Shown here in pieces: positions 21,841 to 32,800 of a stretch of DNA of 64,000 nucleotides. A model generated the notes under the pieces. That model saw nothing but the letters and a program-made list of their open reading frames with translations, was not told where the DNA came from and did not search any database. The stretch is taken from positions 3,038,001 through 3,102,000 of the forward strand of contig JAZGUH010000022.1 in assembly GCA_037893225.1 (NCBI GenBank), written 5' to 3'. Position 1 is the stretch's first letter, and the number at the start of each line of letters is the position of its first letter. This DNA comes from Hippasteria phrygiana (lineage: Eukaryota; Echinodermata; Asteroidea; Valvatida; Goniasteridae). A program made the position numbers and the translations under genes.

Positions 21841-23048
21841 ATAGAAGAAAATTGTATTTTTGAATGAAAAAAAAAAGCCTTTACTTCACTGTGCGAGAGT
21901 ACTTTGCTTTGTACAAAACAACTTGAATAGAAAGTAAATATCTGTCATATGTTATCACTGTGGTTATCAAAGGACTTTTACATTTTGGCCTAGTGGAGTC
22001 TAATGTACAGTCACAGCATTCCTTTATAAAAACTGCGGGACACCCAGACCCCAATCATAGCCATTGAAAACATAGATTCAAAGCGGGCGGGAAGAATTAA
22101 AAAATTCCACATGTACTCAAATACTTTGTTCTGTCCACTTGGTTCCTCTCAAGACAGGTGATGCCATGCTTGTGTCTGTAATGTGTCACTTTGTGTATGC
22201 AATACATGTTACTGTGCCACACATTGTTGCAGTGTCATGATAATGACTTGAGGTCTGTGTTGACAGTGTCACACAACATTTGAACTTGTCACGTTGCGTT
22301 GATGGGACAGGAGCATATCAGCTATTAATGTGATTTTAAACTGAAATTAATCATAGCTTGAGGTTTATATGATGACATTGAATGTGTCTCGAGCGATGGT
22401 GTTATCATCTTGGCTGGGAGCATATTACCTCAGAAAGAGAGTTGGGGGACTGTGTGCTTTTAAACCTTTCCTTACCACATTGTTTATTGGCTTATCTTCT
22501 CCCAGTACCACATTCTTTGTTCAGTCAAGCATAAAACACCTTACACAGAAAAAGCAGCTGACTGCTTGTTGAATGGTTGTATTTTCAACCAAAGATTTCA
22601 CCCACAAGAATTGATTGAAAAGGAAAATGTTATGTGTAAAGTTTGTTTCATGAACATTTCTCTTCCATATGGTGTAAAAATGAAAGTCATAACTGCTAAA
22701 ATAGCAAAGTTACGGCTGTTTTCTCTTCTGGCCCACTTTATCAAACAGGAAAGTTGTTTGTCACATGAACAAATGGCACTCCATACACATAACTGTGCAG
22801 GGAAACTTCGGATACAGTTTTCTCAAAATATTGTTATGGTGACACATGAATTTGATAGCACCATTGGAAAGATCCGAGCAAGCTCCCTCTGTTGGTATAT
22901 AGATCATGTATGGACAGTGAAAAACACAGTACAGTTCGTTGAAGCTTAATAAATATATTTTTTGTTTGGATACTCTGGTGTGTGGTTTCCTTGTCGAGTA
23001 AACTTGACATTGGATAACGAAAGGGTTAACTGGCATGACGGGATAAAT
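21841..23048. other. unannotated stretch
   Basis: A 127-codon open frame (22,566-22,949, plus) is the longest non-repeat frame here. It has no recognised domain, and neither its codon use nor its flanks suggest a gene. Confidence 0.35.
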
Positions 23049-23050
23049 TA

Positions 23051-23581
23051 CGAGGGTCAACTGAAATGTTTGTAGGTTGACTCTAAAGGAGTAATGCCAG
23101 ATCAATAAAACTTAGCACGCATTTATTTCAACCCTTTTGATAACTAATTGCATTGTTTGTTTCCAGGTAAGGCATTTGGTGGTTCGTAGACAACAAAATT
23201 TGGCATCAAAACGGCCTTGGCCTTTTTTTGAAGGGGGTGAGGATGTGTGTTTCCACTGCATGGATTACCTCATTGTCTCTGGCTCAAAGTGATGGACCCA
23301 GCACTCATCCTGGGTTAGGAAACATTTTATGAAATTTCAAAACGCTCCAAGTTATCCCTTAACATGACCAGCCTGGTGCGCTTTTGATCAGGGGTCAGGA
23401 GACGCGCCATCCAACGAGCAGAAACCTTTGACATTCCAAGTTCTGTAGTCAACTCTCTCAAGGGAGATTCCAACAGCATGCAATTAGTTATCAAAAGGGC
23501 TGAAATAAATGCAGGCTAAAGTTTCATTGATCTGGCATTACTCTTTCAGAGTCAACCTACAAACTTTTCAGCCGACTCTCG
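23051..23581. mobile_element. mariner-like MITE with inverted repeats over 100 bp
   Basis: It begins CGAGGGTCAACTGAAATG after TA (23,049-23,050) and ends CTTTTCAGCCGACTCTCG before TA (23,582-23,583). The inverted similarity runs inward for roughly 110 bp, through GTTTGTAGGTTGACTCT, AGTAATGCCAGATCAAT, GCATTTATTTCA and TTTTGATAACTAATTGCAT. TA duplication and a CGAGGGT start fit the Tc1/mariner superfamily. No transposase is present. Confidence 0.8.
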
Positions 23582-23644
23582 TATAACGCAGGGTCGCCCG
23601 TACTTTACTTTATTTATGCATCTCTTATCATGTTTTCATACGCC

Positions 23645-23645
23645 C

Positions 23646-23676
<31 letters not shown>
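23645..23676. repeat. poly-C tract
   Basis: An uninterrupted run of more than 20 C follows a short CGCCCG lead. A second C run lies at about 23,770. Confidence 0.9.
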
Positions 23677-23973
23677 TTGAATTATGAAAACCACTGTATG
23701 TCAGTCTTCATTTCATATTTATCATGCAGTAAGTAAATCCGTAAATCCTTCCCAGCATTTTTTCCCATTTCCCCCCCCCCCCCTCATATTTTGACTGGTT
23801 GGAATTATTTGACTTTGTAAGTATTGTACTGTATACACAGGTCAAGTCTGCTGTATAATGTAATTTGTTTGCGGATTTCTTAGTTGGGTTTCGCCTTCGT
23901 TGAATTGAAATTGAGGCATTGGGTGTGTAAAATTAGATTCCAGTGGCACAAACAACGTGCCCTGAATCATAAT

Positions 23974-24421
23974 TGTGACCGGCTCTGCAAAAAGGGGTAT
24001 TATGTCGCGAAAAAATGAGTTATATACATCATTGAATATGTCACATCCTAAGCTTTAATTTGGTGTAGGTTTGACCCCTGTGGCATTTTGTGTTCTCGAG
24101 ATATCGTGACATTTGTGTACTCCTATTTTCCAATTTAACGGAAGTGCGTTCAGAGATATAAGCCTTTTAACACAAAAAGTGCAAAGAAATAAAGACAGAA
24201 GTAATTGTTATCAACATTTATTTTTCCATCTTTATTCATCAATATTAATGTTTCTGAAAATAAATTATGAACATATAGATATAACAGAAGCCAACAAACC
24301 AAAAACACTCATGTGAAGATTTGTTCGCCCACTTCACATAGAACAGCCCAGTGTGTGTGTGTGTGTGTGTTCACTTACAATGTAGTGCGACATAATAGCC
24401 TTTTTTGTAGAGCAGGTCACA
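23974..24421. mobile_element. TGTGACC-ended MITE, copy 2
   Basis: The left end TGTGACCGGCTCTGCAAAAA and right end TTTTTTGTAGAGCAGGTCAC(A) are inverted repeats. The inner pair TATTATGTCGC/GCGACATAATA extends the inverted repeat to about 35 bp. Length is 448 bp, the same as copy 1. A (GT)10 tract lies at about 24,350-24,371. Confidence 0.8.
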
Positions 24422-25948
24422 ATATTACAAATCACTGAAAATATTTTACAGCTGTTGAAAATATTCTGTACAGTTATCATGTAAACGCTAAATTCTTCCC
24501 ACCTTATAGTCTTTGATCACAAGAAATAATCCTTTCCCTTCATATTACTCGAACACACATCCCATAATTACCTATCTTGGCATTTTTTTTCCGAAACCAT
24601 GCAAAATTATTCAATTCCATTCCTTACATTCAAGTACAGGAATCAAGGCTCGTATGACACATATTGGTTAGATTTAAAGTGACTTTTGTCGCGTTTTGCT
24701 GCAGCGTCAACAATAGCCAAGTTGCGCAGTTGGCCAGTGGCATTCAGGGGGAGCGGTATCGATGTCAAAGTTAGGTGTATCGCCACATAGAGGCAAAGCA
24801 GCGCACTTCAGAGAACGGAATTGAAAGGCCAGCTGACACAATAACCAGGGTACTGGTAATATAATACCTCGCCCAGCACAATGACTGCAAGAATTGCCCG
24901 AAACGAGACACTGCTGCCGGCACAAACAAGGAGATGCGGCAAAGGTGAGCTTGCCGACTTGAGGGCTAACAATGGATTCCGCAGGCCAGTCTTGCCACGA
25001 GCGCAAGCAGGAAGCATTTTTTTTAATCATCATTACTTCACGTTGTTGACATTGTAAAAGTAACTGTGGGTTTGTTTTTTGTTCGTTTTGTTTCCCCATT
25101 ATTTTTGCCATATGTGAGTCCAGCGATTACCGTATCAGACTTATATATAACAATGGCGTCTTCGGGATGTGGGTTCAAGCCTATCTTGGGGATTAAGGTG
25201 TTTTTGTGTCCATGAGCAAGGTTGTTTGTAGCACTGGCTTCCAACCATCTATGAGGGAATGGGCATCTGCTACAGCTGAGTTTAATATTCTCAATGCATG
25301 ATTGTCCAAATTTGCCTAAAGATTTTCTTGTAATCAGTTTTCAATCAATCATCCCCCTCGCCCCCTAAAAAACCCTAGAAAAACGGACCGAGTTTTTATT
25401 TTAACACCTACGTTTGAGGCTTTTGCTGTTTGTGGCTGAGAAAAAAACTGTATTTTGTGGTTATGCCTAGGCACCGAGGAGCTTTTGTCTGTGTGCAAGC
25501 CCCCGGACCTATTTTGTTTGAATGGCAAGAAATACTTGATATGCGCGCTACGAGGACTCCAATGAGTTTTCTTATTAAAAAGGTGGCGTGGGCGGAATAC
25601 AATTTTATCCCTGGAACATTTGACATTCTTTTGTAATACAGCAAATAATTCTCGGCACCCTTAGGAATATCCATCAATAAGAAAAGACCAATTTGTGTGT
25701 ATCGGTGGGTATGGCAGTGTTTGTCAGGGTCTGTGAGACAGGGTCTGTGCCTGTCTGTGCTCTCAGCTGGCTGATTGTAAGGGGGGGGGGGGGGTCCCCT
25801 GGGCTATTTTGCAGTCATTTTGAGCCATGTACATGTATCCCCGCCTGTATGATTCTGCTGTTTTTTTATTGAGCTTACTTTAGTCATTTTGCATGCATGG
25901 TAAACATGATTTCCATGGTTCATCCTGTTATCATTACGTTGCTGATAT
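24422..25948. other. unannotated stretch
   Basis: Open frames up to 134 codons (24,707-25,111, minus) are not recognised. A poly-G tract lies at about 25,782-25,794. Confidence 0.4.
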
Positions 25949-25951
25949 CTA

Positions 25952-26649
25952 AAGCCGTGTCCGCACTGGACTTTTTTGGGGGAAGGTTTTACTGAGACGA
26001 TGGTAAAATTAAAAATGGTCAAATGTGACCACTGTCCGCACTTGGACTTTCGACACGGGAAAATTTTACCGAGACCGTGGGAGAAGTAACCGAGCTGTCA
26101 ATATACCGACTCATAAGGGCGCTTTGCGTGACCTTTCTACATACTACATTGACGCGATTAACCAAAATCCCCGGCCCAAATCACGCCTGCCTTTTCATTT
26201 TTCCGGCCGATGTGTACACGCAGGCCTACGTCTTTAGCACCAATCAAACTTCCGACTTTTTTATCAATAATAAAATCTATCATGATTGCAACCAAAAGAG
26301 GAACAACGCACTGGAATTTGGAAAATTGCCACGTGCACCGCACCGCGGTGAAACAATGTAAAGCGCATGCGTGGTTTACCTGTGAAGCATGACCTTGCGC
26401 TCGGGCCGGATGTACGCTTTCCTGAGCCGCTTTTACCGACTCGCACTGTCCGCACTGGACTTATCGTCTCAGGAAAAGTTACCTGGTCAGTTTTCTTGGG
26501 CAGCAGTTGGCCGGTAGAAGTAACCGCTGGACTCAGGAAAAGTAACTGAGAGGAAAACGTCCTAGGCTGTCCGCACTGGACTTAAAATGGGAAAAGTTCC
26601 CATCATCTCGGTAAGTTTTACCAAAATAAGTCCAGTGCGGACAGGGCTT
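25952..26649. mobile_element. Harbinger/mariner-type MITE with repeated end motif
   Basis: Inverted ends AAGCCGTGTCCGCACTGGAC and GTCCAGTGCGGACAGGGCTT are flanked by TA on both sides. The phrase CTGTCCGCACTGGACTT recurs internally at about 26,030, 26,445 and 26,570, each followed by AAAATTTTACC or AAAAGTTAC-like sequence. Target TA versus TWA is ambiguous, so the superfamily is not fixed. The 698-bp element has no recognised protein. Confidence 0.75.
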
Positions 26650-27890
26650 TACATACACATGTATGCAATGTGCATATTGGCAATGTTTGAATATCCCTGT
26701 GTGTGATCCCTACTGGGGAGGAATTATTTTTGTCTTTCTTATGGGGAACGGGAATGGCTCGCTTTATTCACTGCATCTTGCTGAAAGGTAGGGTGTATCT
26801 CTGAAGTAGAAAAATAATTCCAAAATTGGCCCTTTTCACAGTTGGGTTGAAAGAGAGGCTACACGGGCAAGCTCTGGGGTCGATTTCACGAAGCACTACA
26901 TGTACGATCGATCGTATCTCAAGTTACGATGGATAGCCCATCGTAATTTAAGATGATTTTTAAAAATGATTTCAAGAAACTTGGCAACGCATCATATTTG
27001 TTGGGTGATCGTAACTCTTTCATGTCTTGAAAAGATCTTGTCTTTTTTTCTTCATCCAAACCCGAGTTTTTTCCCTGGTAAGATTATAGGCTTAAAAGGT
27101 TAAAATATGCATGTAGTTTTACAAAGAGTGCAAATTCCTTTCATATTTACATTAATACATGCAGATTTCCATATTTTTAATAGAAATATGGCTTTGCAAA
27201 TGTACATGCATTGGGGAAGGAACATTGAGCCTTCGTATAACATAAAACTGATGCCAAAGATGAAGCAAACCTGCTGGAAAGGTTTGATGGATGCGACAGT
27301 TTGAGAGCAAACTTGCCTTGCGGTTTAGCCAGTAGGTACCTAGAAAATTCTGTCGCAGTTCAGAAGTAATAATAAATGCAAATGGGTCTGCAGCATCATG
27401 ATAATGGATGGCTTACAATTATCATGGGGGATATTTTTTGTAGTCCTCACGGAGGAGGTAGTATTCAAAGAAATGGATGGCGTGTCGGTATTGGATGACA
27501 TTTCAGCTCTGTCATCGTGGAACAAATTTATCATGAAAGAGGAAACATGCCACGTCTTCTTGCCATTGAGGAGGTGTGGCAAGTGTTAAGTGTTCCTCAA
27601 GGACTTTCCTCTTGGCTGAATGTGTTCTGCATGATCAAATAAATGCATCATTCGGGTGTGTGGAACATTAGTAATTAGTGTTGGGGGGGGGGCTGATATA
27701 TCTTAGTGTCATTTTCTCATGTTGGCGATCTCATCTGTCTTCAGTTAATTGTGGGGCAGGATTGCTATTGGCGAGAAGCGTGTTTGTCAACCTCTTTGAC
27801 AAAAAATAAGTTATTGATCCCACACTGGTTTAGTTATGTGCAGCACCAAACCAATGCCTGCTGCCATTTTTTGGTCACTCCAAAAGTCAT
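26650..27890. other. mostly unannotated; degraded repeat fragment
   Basis: GGGGTCGATTTCACGAAGC at 26,878 followed by CGATCGTATCTCAAG resembles the end of a dispersed MITE, but its partner end is not seen. The rest shows no gene. Confidence 0.4.
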
Positions 27891-28177
27891 TTAAAGCTGC
27901 TTTGCCTGTGCATTTTGGATTGATCAGCCTGAAAAAAATAAACTTTCAAGTTACAAGCTTTCCAATGAGACTCTCCACAAAATAACTGATTGACAATTGA
28001 GTTAAACAGATTTAAAACATATTTTTGTTATATGCAGTCGCAACACATGAGACAATATTTTTGGATGACCAGATGGAGTGTACAGTGTAGTAAAGTGCTT
28101 TTGTGGTAAAATAAAATAGATTTTTTTTTCTTCCAAAATTGACATTTTCAGTCCGAGCACGGACATAGCAACTTTAA
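27891..28177. mobile_element. TTAA-ended MITE (TGCTGTGTC family), copy 2
   Basis: It starts TTAAAGCTGCTTTGCCTGTG and ends CACGGACATAGCAACTTTAA, imperfect inverted repeats with TTAA at both outer edges. Internal TTCCAATGAGA also occurs in the other two copies. Length is 287 bp. Confidence 0.7.
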
Positions 28178-28590
28178 GATTTTTCAATATCCCCTCCCAC
28201 CACCCCTCCCTGCAATTAATTCAAGCAGAAACAAATCTGTAAACATTTGCTTGCAACCCCTCTTTAAAGAGTTTGACATTTTAGCGAGAGGAGTCAGATG
28301 TGTCAAGGAGCCGTTGCATATTTTTCAATATGCATTGTCAATTTTTTCCTCCGATTGCACTTGCAGCATCCATTCAGGTATGGAAGATTGCAGTGCATGT
28401 ACATGTGTACGGGCAAATCAGTGATCAATCACAGATGAAGGAGAAGATTATCTGCTGTTTTGTCAAGCAAGAATAGGAATGTGACTTGTCTGGATGATGT
28501 GGGGAAAAAATGCAAAAATTATGTAATTTTTGTTTGAAGATTTCCTGAGAATTAACAGACGTGCATGTACCTGAAATTCATGGTACATTT
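28178..28590. other. unannotated stretch
   Basis: No gene or repeat recognised. Confidence 0.4.
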
Positions 28591-28591
28591 T

Positions 28592-28950
28592 CGAAGTGAA
28601 CAAAGAAACTGGCAGGAGTCAGTGGCAGGAGCCATGTGGATTGTTTGATGAATTATACGTTAAAAAGTCGTATCCTCATTGAGTGATCCCCACAATGTCA
28701 CTTCCCAGGTTGTATTGTAAAATTGGGTGTGATCCCTGGCTATATGGCATTCTGTGTTTATGACTTCTGACTAGCGCCCACCCGAACAAAGATACTGACA
28801 ATTTGGGAGACCGCCAATTAACATAGGGCAAGATAGCTCAGTTGGTAGAGCGGTTGCAGGTTCGAATCCCGTTCCTGGCAGTTTCTTTGTTCACTTTGAA
28901 AATGTATTCAAATTTACCTAGTCAGTTCCCTTGTGGATTGTTTGAAATTC
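28592..28950 (+). mobile_element. tRNA-related SINE, internally deleted
   Basis: The leader (GTGATCCCCACAATGTC to GACAATTTGGGAGACCGCC) matches 15,950-16,080. The tRNA-like module keeps A box TAGCTCAGTTGGTAGAGC and B box GGTTCGAATCC, but about 20 bp of the anticodon arm between them is missing. At the left edge an inverted scrap of the SINE tail (GTGAACAAAGAAACTGGCAG) faces outward. Confidence 0.8.
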
Positions 28951-29264
28951 AGGGTTTCTAAAACAGTGATTACCGTAGTTCTTTTACCCCCCCCCCCCCA
29001 AAAAAAGGAAAGGAAACTTTTCTTTTATATTTTCATTATTTAACAATCCAATGACCAGTGTACAAAAAAAGAATGAACTCAAAAGTTTTCTTGTATGATG
29101 ATATGTTTAATTGTTTTTATTTTTAAAGTTATTTTTAAGCTTCCTTTCGGCACAAGACCACCTATTTCCAAAAATGATATAATGCAGGATTTTTTTACTC
29201 ACCCAGTATAGAAGCCCCATTTGTGTAGCTGACATGATACTTCGCAATGGTTGCGAAGTGCATT
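28951..29264. other. unannotated stretch with poly-C
   Basis: Poly-C run at about 28,987-28,999. No gene seen. Confidence 0.4.
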
Positions 29265-29555
29265 CATGTATTATTATTATTATTAATTCTTTCTGGTAAT
29301 GAAACCAAGGATTCCTCAAAAGCGCCCTGGGCACTGTAGCTCGAAAGCCTGAAGAAACCTGTAGAGAGAAGACAATGAGAAGAAGTTACAGTTTTAGAGG
29401 TGGGAGGAAAACCCCAGAAGAATATTCTGGGGAAAACCCACGGAATCAGGTAGGGACTGAAAACCCAATCCACATGTGGACCAGGGCAGGAATTGAACCC
29501 GGGCCACAGCGGTGAAAGGCGGGGACAGTAACCACTGCGCCAACTTGATTCCCCC
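29265..29555 (-). mobile_element. tRNA-derived SINE with ATT-repeat tail
   Basis: On the minus strand the head has A-box-like TGGCGCAGTGGTTA (29,529-29,542) and B-box-like CGGGTTCAATTCC (29,489-29,501). The body follows (GGGGTTTTCCTCCCACCTC), then GAGGAATCCTTGGTTTCATT, ending in ATT trinucleotide repeats. The order tRNA head, body, simple-repeat tail is classic for a SINE. A minus-strand open frame (29,264-29,671) merely reads through it. Confidence 0.75.
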
Positions 29556-29799
29556 ATGCATTCATATACATGTATGCCTGTGCATGTACATAAGACGCCT
29601 GCCAATTGTGGCATACCTGACGACATGTATCTATTGCCCCTAGAACCTAGCGCAAAGGAAAAACAGAGCACTGTACTTGTGCCGTGTGACGAAGCATACA
29701 GCTTAAGTTAAATGTGCCAGTTACGCGCAAGCGACTCGACCACGTTGTATAGCCGCGTCCTTTGCAATTCAGCATCCCAGCTGGGATGATTAGCCTCCC

Positions 29800-29850
29800 A
29801 AATTATTATTATTATTATGATTATTATTATTATTATTATTTTTATTTATA
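29800..29850. repeat. ATT microsatellite
   Basis: TTA/ATT trinucleotides repeat with few interruptions, possibly the tail of a lost retroelement. Confidence 0.85.
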
Positions 29851-32800
29851 AATGGTAAACTGTGCCTTGCAAATTTGTAACAGATGACCCCTTTAAAAAA
29901 ATGAGATTTCAGTTGTTGGAGATTTGCATAAAATGGAACTGACTTCGGTAGTCGCTGCTGTCAATTCCCCTCTTTTGCTTGCTAGTATTAGATGCCTTTA
30001 GTCCGTGAAATTCCAGCAGCTTATAAGAGACACAGTGTGGCTTGGAAAAAACAGTGCGTGACTGCATTGGTTTGGATTGTGCTTGGTACTGCTGGCTTCT
30101 GAGTCAATACAGACACACTTTTACTGAATTCGACTTCAGAATTGAAAATGCTAGTCCTAAAAAAAAAGGGAAACTGTCAGTGATATTGATGGCAAAGAAC
30201 ATAGTGTTGGTTTCGTAACTAGCCGGTCATTTTCATCCTCTGGTATCACAGCTACAGATTGATTTTTATGTGACAAGTAAATTTGGTATCACATCGACTG
30301 TTGTTATTTTACTTAAAAGCTGCAATAAAGTAGGACAGGACTAGTAACTTTTGTTCCTATTAAAGTGAGGTACATGTATATGTACACGTGAAGTAAATTG
30401 ATATGATTAACAGCTTCTTGAAACTGGCCATACATGGGTAGAAAATATGGCTTTGCCGATATATTTTCTAAGCAAAATGTAGCTGAAAATTGTTCAGGCA
30501 AAATGTGCATCATACGTGTGCAATGTAGTTCATCGGTCACAAACGTGACAAGGAGCAGTAGGCATTGTTCTGCTGGTACTCCGCCCATTATATTTAATAG
30601 TGGGCAGTTTGATTTTTGTTCATCTGAGGAATCGGCAAAAGACCTTTTGTTCTGTTAGATTTAGCAGATCTCACGCTTTGCTGTCTCGCAGTCTGTTGGC
30701 TGTCCAATAGAAAAACCCGATGGAGGTTGGGAGTTTTAGTAGGGGTAGACAGCCTCTTTACTGCCCAAGATAACTCAAGATATCCTGGCTGACTCTCTCC
30801 TGTCTTGTCATCACCTCTCGAGATGGTCTGGACTTATCGGCCATCGGTGGCAATAGAGGGAAGATTAGCACTTTGAAGCCCAGCGTCTTGAGACCGGATT
30901 GTGCTGGAGGATTTGGGAGATTGTTGAAATTGATTGCTGTGGTAGGTCTCTGCTGGAATATTGGGGGGGTTAAGTGTCGATTTATTTCTTGTAATAATCC
31001 TAAGTAAGTAGCCCAACCAGTGCATTAACCTCCTGACATCTGGAGGTGTCAAGTCTGTAGGATGAGAAAATGAGGAGGGAAGTTTTCATTCAAAAGAAAT
31101 TGAGGCAAAAACTAGAGCACAAGAGGTTGAAGGCAAAGTGTCTTTGATTGGCCAATATTGTTTCTGTTTTCCCGAATTATTTTGGATTAATTTTAAAAAG
31201 CCTTCTTGGGATTTGAAGGCAAGGTCTGTTTCTAAATATGCTGGGAGTTCCAAGTAGATATTAACCTGCATACTTTACATGTGGAAGACTGAAGAGACCA
31301 TATCGAATATGGCAGCCATGATGTGGGACGCACATGTACAATAATACGTTCCCATATTATGTGCCTGTAGCACAATATGGCAGGCCTATTGCTATTGCTG
31401 TGGTGTCATGGGCTATTCAATGCAGTCTGTTGTGATTGAAGAACGCCTTTTCTTTTTAAATTGAAAGACTATCTTCCCCAGAAATGTTTGGAAAGTCATT
31501 GCATCTGTTATTTTCCCATAAAAAAAAAAAAATCATTATTATTGATTTGTATCCGGTCACTTTTTCTCAGCACCAGTCATCATCGCCATCAGCTTTCAAC
31601 TTTCCATCTCCCTGTCCACAAAAAGTCTGAAGCCAAATCCTGTTTAAATCGGTCTCAATCGATACCCCACACTTTCATGTCGGTCATGTCGCGTCTTGAC
31701 ACGTTTCCAATGTTAGCGTTTTCACTGGACGGTGGTGATGAAAACCTCACTCAGTCATTGGCCGAGCGGGGGAAATAATCCACAGTTTGGCGCAGGTCTT
31801 GGGTGGCAATGAAGACACCCAGAGAGTGGTGTTGAGCTTCATTCCGTCTTGCTCTGTACACAGAGCGATGAATTCCATGCAGTGAGTATTCAGTGCGGCA
31901 GAGTTCAGGAAGTGCTTGGATCTGAGACCAGTTTCAATATGAACTGGGATTTCATTGCAAAGATTCCTCAGTCTACGAAGCGTGATACATGCTCTGCAAA
32001 GTTTTGTAGGCTTTATGGACTGTCTACAGTTCTACATTCCCCGGGAGAAATTTTGTCCATCTTGAACCGGTTTTTGCCAGCAAATGCAGTCTCATATTTA
32101 GCTACATGTACGAAGGATATTCCCGCCTTGATATTGTAGCACTTGGCTTTAAATCCCTTTGAAATTTCAGCTACGTGCATTAGACGTTTCAGTTTTCCAC
32201 TTGGCATTACATTTTTGAAAAATGCATTCTCGGGGATGTGGAGAAAAGATTGCGCTGCGAGGCCGAACAGCAACAAGCATTGGCATGCATGGTTGACGAG
32301 CAGAGTGCTATACAACGGCACTGAGTCGAGCGCGTTACTTTTCGAGTGCGCTGCTGTTGAACATGACGGTGCACTCTCGCCAAGAAGAACAGTTGAAGTG
32401 TTGAAGGACGGCCCCGGTTCAGGGCTATTGGCTTCCCAATCATGCCTTGTGGTGAAGAGGAGGTGTGAAGATAAAGCAGCTCAGGGCGTTGAGGCATTGG
32501 GGGAAGAAGAAACATGAAACTTTGATGGGGAGGTGTGTTGCAGTTTGAGATGTAATCAGGGTATCCATCGGACAAGAAAAAAATGGAATACTAATACACC
32601 GAGGATGATAGAAATTTAAGTAGGCTGTTTGACTGCTCTGTGTGTTAAAATTAATAAATTTCTGAAGCCAATAACCTCAACCCAAATATTTATATTTTAA
32701 AATATTGTTGAACATGGACATGATGGTTTTATTTTTAGGAGGACCTCTGAATAAGCATATAAGAATTTAATATAACAAATTTGGTTGAAGACCATGAAAG

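Noticed and set aside
22566..22949. 127-codon frame as a gene
   Set aside because: No recognised motif, no supported splice context and AT-rich non-coding surroundings.
29264..29671. 135-codon minus-strand frame
   Set aside because: It translates the SINE from head to ATT tail (ending in a run of N residues).
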